DNA from: an uncultured Moraxella sp.
GTDB lineage: Bacteria > Pseudomonadota > Gammaproteobacteria > Pseudomonadales > Moraxellaceae
Length of the DNA stretch: 6,533 bases
Direction of reading: 5' to 3'
Assembly: GCA_916720335.1 (NCBI GenBank)
Contig: CAKAQU010000093.1
Coordinates: 1 to 6,533 of the forward strand
The position numbers and the translations under genes are program-made. This document shows, one piece after another, positions 5,352 through 6,533 of this stretch. The notes beneath the pieces were generated by a model. That model was given only the letters and a program-made list of their open reading frames with translations. It was not told the origin of the DNA and searched no databases. How positions within the stretch are numbered: position 1 is the first letter of the stretch; every line of letters begins with the position of its first letter.

Positions 5352-6533
5352 ATGACGCAGCAGTCATCTAATCAAGATATTCAAAATGAAAACGACATTA
5401 TCGCTCAGCGTCACGCCAAGTTACAAACTCTAAAACAACAGGCAAATCAGCAGGGTAAAACTGCATATCCCAATACTTTTAGACGCAGTGATTATTGCCA
5501 AGATTTGCAGGATAAATTTGCAGATTTGGATAAACAAACCATTGAAAATACTGAAAAAACATTTGTAAGTGTTGCAGGGCGTGTGATGCTTAATCGTGGT
5601 TCGTTTATTGTGATTGCAGATATGACAGGGCGCATTCAGCTGTATGTGGACAGAAAAGGATTATCTGAAGAAACCCTAGCATTGATTAAATCATTGGATT
5701 TGGGGGATATTGTGGGCGCTAAAGGTTATATTGGGCGCTCTGGTAAAGGTGATTTATATGTGCATTTGCAAAGTTTTGAACTTTTAACCAAATCACTACG
5801 TCCGCTACCTGATAAATTTCATGGGCTTCATGATACTGAAACCCGTTACCGTCAGCGTTATTTGGATTTGATGGTCAATGAAGAAACGCGCCGTGTATTT
5901 GAAATTCGTACCAAAGTTGTTGAAGGGGTGCGTAACTTTTTAAAGGGTGAGCGTTTTATGGAAGTAGAAACGCCGATGATGCATGTGATTCCTGGCGGTG
6001 CTTCTGCTAAACCTTTTGTTACCCATCATAATGCTTTGGATATGCAGCTTTATTTGCGCATTGCTCCCGAACTTTATCTAAAAAGATTAGTTGTTGGCGG
6101 TTTTGAACGTGTGTTTGAGATTAACCGTAATTTTCGTAATGAAGGCGTATCAACGCGTCATAACCCTGAATTTACAATGATTGAGTTTTATCAGGCTTAT
6201 GCTGACTATCAGGATCTGATGGCACTGACTGAACAAATGTTGGAAAAACTAGCGCTGGATATTTTAGGAACAACCGATGTAGTTTATGGCGAAGAGATGT
6301 TTAGTTTTAAAGGTCCTTTTGAAAAAATGACCATGTTTGATGCTATTTTAAAACACAATCCACAGTTTACGCCTGACAATGTTAATGACTCTGAATTTTT
6401 GGCAGATTTTGTAAAAAACACACTAAAAGAAGAGGTTAAACCTTCTTTTGGCTTGGGTAAATTACAAACCATCGTTTTTGAAGAAACGGTAGAAACCAAA
6501 TTGCGCCAGCCAACATTCATTACGGCTTATCCA
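5352..6533 (+). CDS. lysS: Lysyl-tRNA synthetase, class II, 3' partial
   Basis: The frame is open from ATG 5352 to the last base, giving 394 codons of an enzyme usually about 500 residues long. It charges tRNA-Lys with lysine in the cytoplasm. Visible order: N-terminal helix, then AYPNTFRRSDY (38-48); the OB-fold anticodon-binding domain at about 71-145, with VAGRVMLNRGSF and GRIQLYV; the LysRS linker LRPLPDKFHGLHDTETRYRQ (149-168); motif 1 around FMEVETPMM (202-210) with Pro208; PGGASAKPF (214-222); RIAPELYLKRLVVGG (236-250); and motif 2 FEINRNFRNEG to RHNPEFT (255-275), with Arg262 expected to bind ATP. It ends at QPTFITAYP (386-394). Motif 3 (G.G.DR) lies beyond the window. The OB-fold loop is three residues shorter than in E. 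coli LysS (NRGSF against RRIMGKASF), which looks normal variation. A strong Shine-Dalgarno and an extended -10 promoter precede it. E. coli places lysS after prfB; here it is monocistronic at its 5' side. Confidence 0.97.
   Translation, partial: MTQQSSNQDIQNENDIIAQRHAKLQTLKQQANQQGKTAYPNTFRRSDYCQDLQDKFADLDKQTIENTEKTFVSVAGRVMLNRGSFIVIADMTGRIQLYVDRKGLSEETLALIKSLDLGDIVGAKGYIGRSGKGDLYVHLQSFELLTKSLRPLPDKFHGLHDTETRYRQRYLDLMVNEETRRVFEIRTKVVEGVRNFLKGERFMEVETPMMHVIPGGASAKPFVTHHNALDMQLYLRIAPELYLKRLVVGGFERVFEINRNFRNEGVSTRHNPEFTMIEFYQAYADYQDLMALTEQMLEKLALDILGTTDVVYGEEMFSFKGPFEKMTMFDAILKHNPQFTPDNVNDSEFLADFVKNTLKEEVKPSFGLGKLQTIVFEETVETKLRQPTFITAYP

Noticed and set aside
6284..6520. Minus-strand open frame of 78 codons inside lysS
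   Set aside because: It is antisense to a clearly conserved part of LysRS and has no independent support.

Overview
The window looks like a chromosomal segment of a low-GC member of the Moraxellaceae (Moraxella or a close relative). This rests on the style of the RF1 and LysRS sequences, the FabH-type enzyme and the AT-rich composition. It is an inference from protein resemblance, and the genus is not certain. No integrase, transposase, CRISPR array, tRNA or rRNA was seen.

Layout. (1) Bases 1-1004, plus strand: the 3' part of a FabH/KAS III-like condensing enzyme whose N-terminus lies outside the window, followed by a hairpin terminator at 1027-1060. (2) Bases 1109-2321, minus strand: a two-gene NAD-salvage operon. 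pnuC (nicotinamide riboside importer) comes first, and overlapping it by 41 bases is a stand-alone NadR-type ribosylnicotinamide kinase. Together they should import nicotinamide riboside and trap it as NMN. (3) Bases 2322-2626: a very AT-rich spacer with only a doubtful 65-codon ORF. (4) Bases 2627-3706, plus strand: prfA (release factor 1). A 13-bp perfect hairpin follows at 3722-3751 and serves both prfA and the convergent gene. (5) Bases 3760-5043, minus strand: an NRAMP-fold transporter lacking the family's DPGN and MPHN metal-site motifs. (6) Bases 5044-5351: a divergent intergenic region with a good extended -10 promoter for lysS, a set of 18-bp-spaced direct repeats, a bulged hairpin and a 14-bp palindrome touching the lysS ribosome binding site. 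(7) Bases 5352-6533, plus strand: lysS, class II lysyl-tRNA synthetase, open at the window end after 394 codons.

prfA and lysS are core translation genes. pnuC/kinase and the NRAMP-like gene are nutrient-uptake genes placed between them. The pnuC/kinase pair is visibly poorer in G+C than prfA, which may mean it was acquired or is under relaxed composition. The items most worth a second look are the NRAMP-like protein with altered metal ligands and the structured region between it and lysS.
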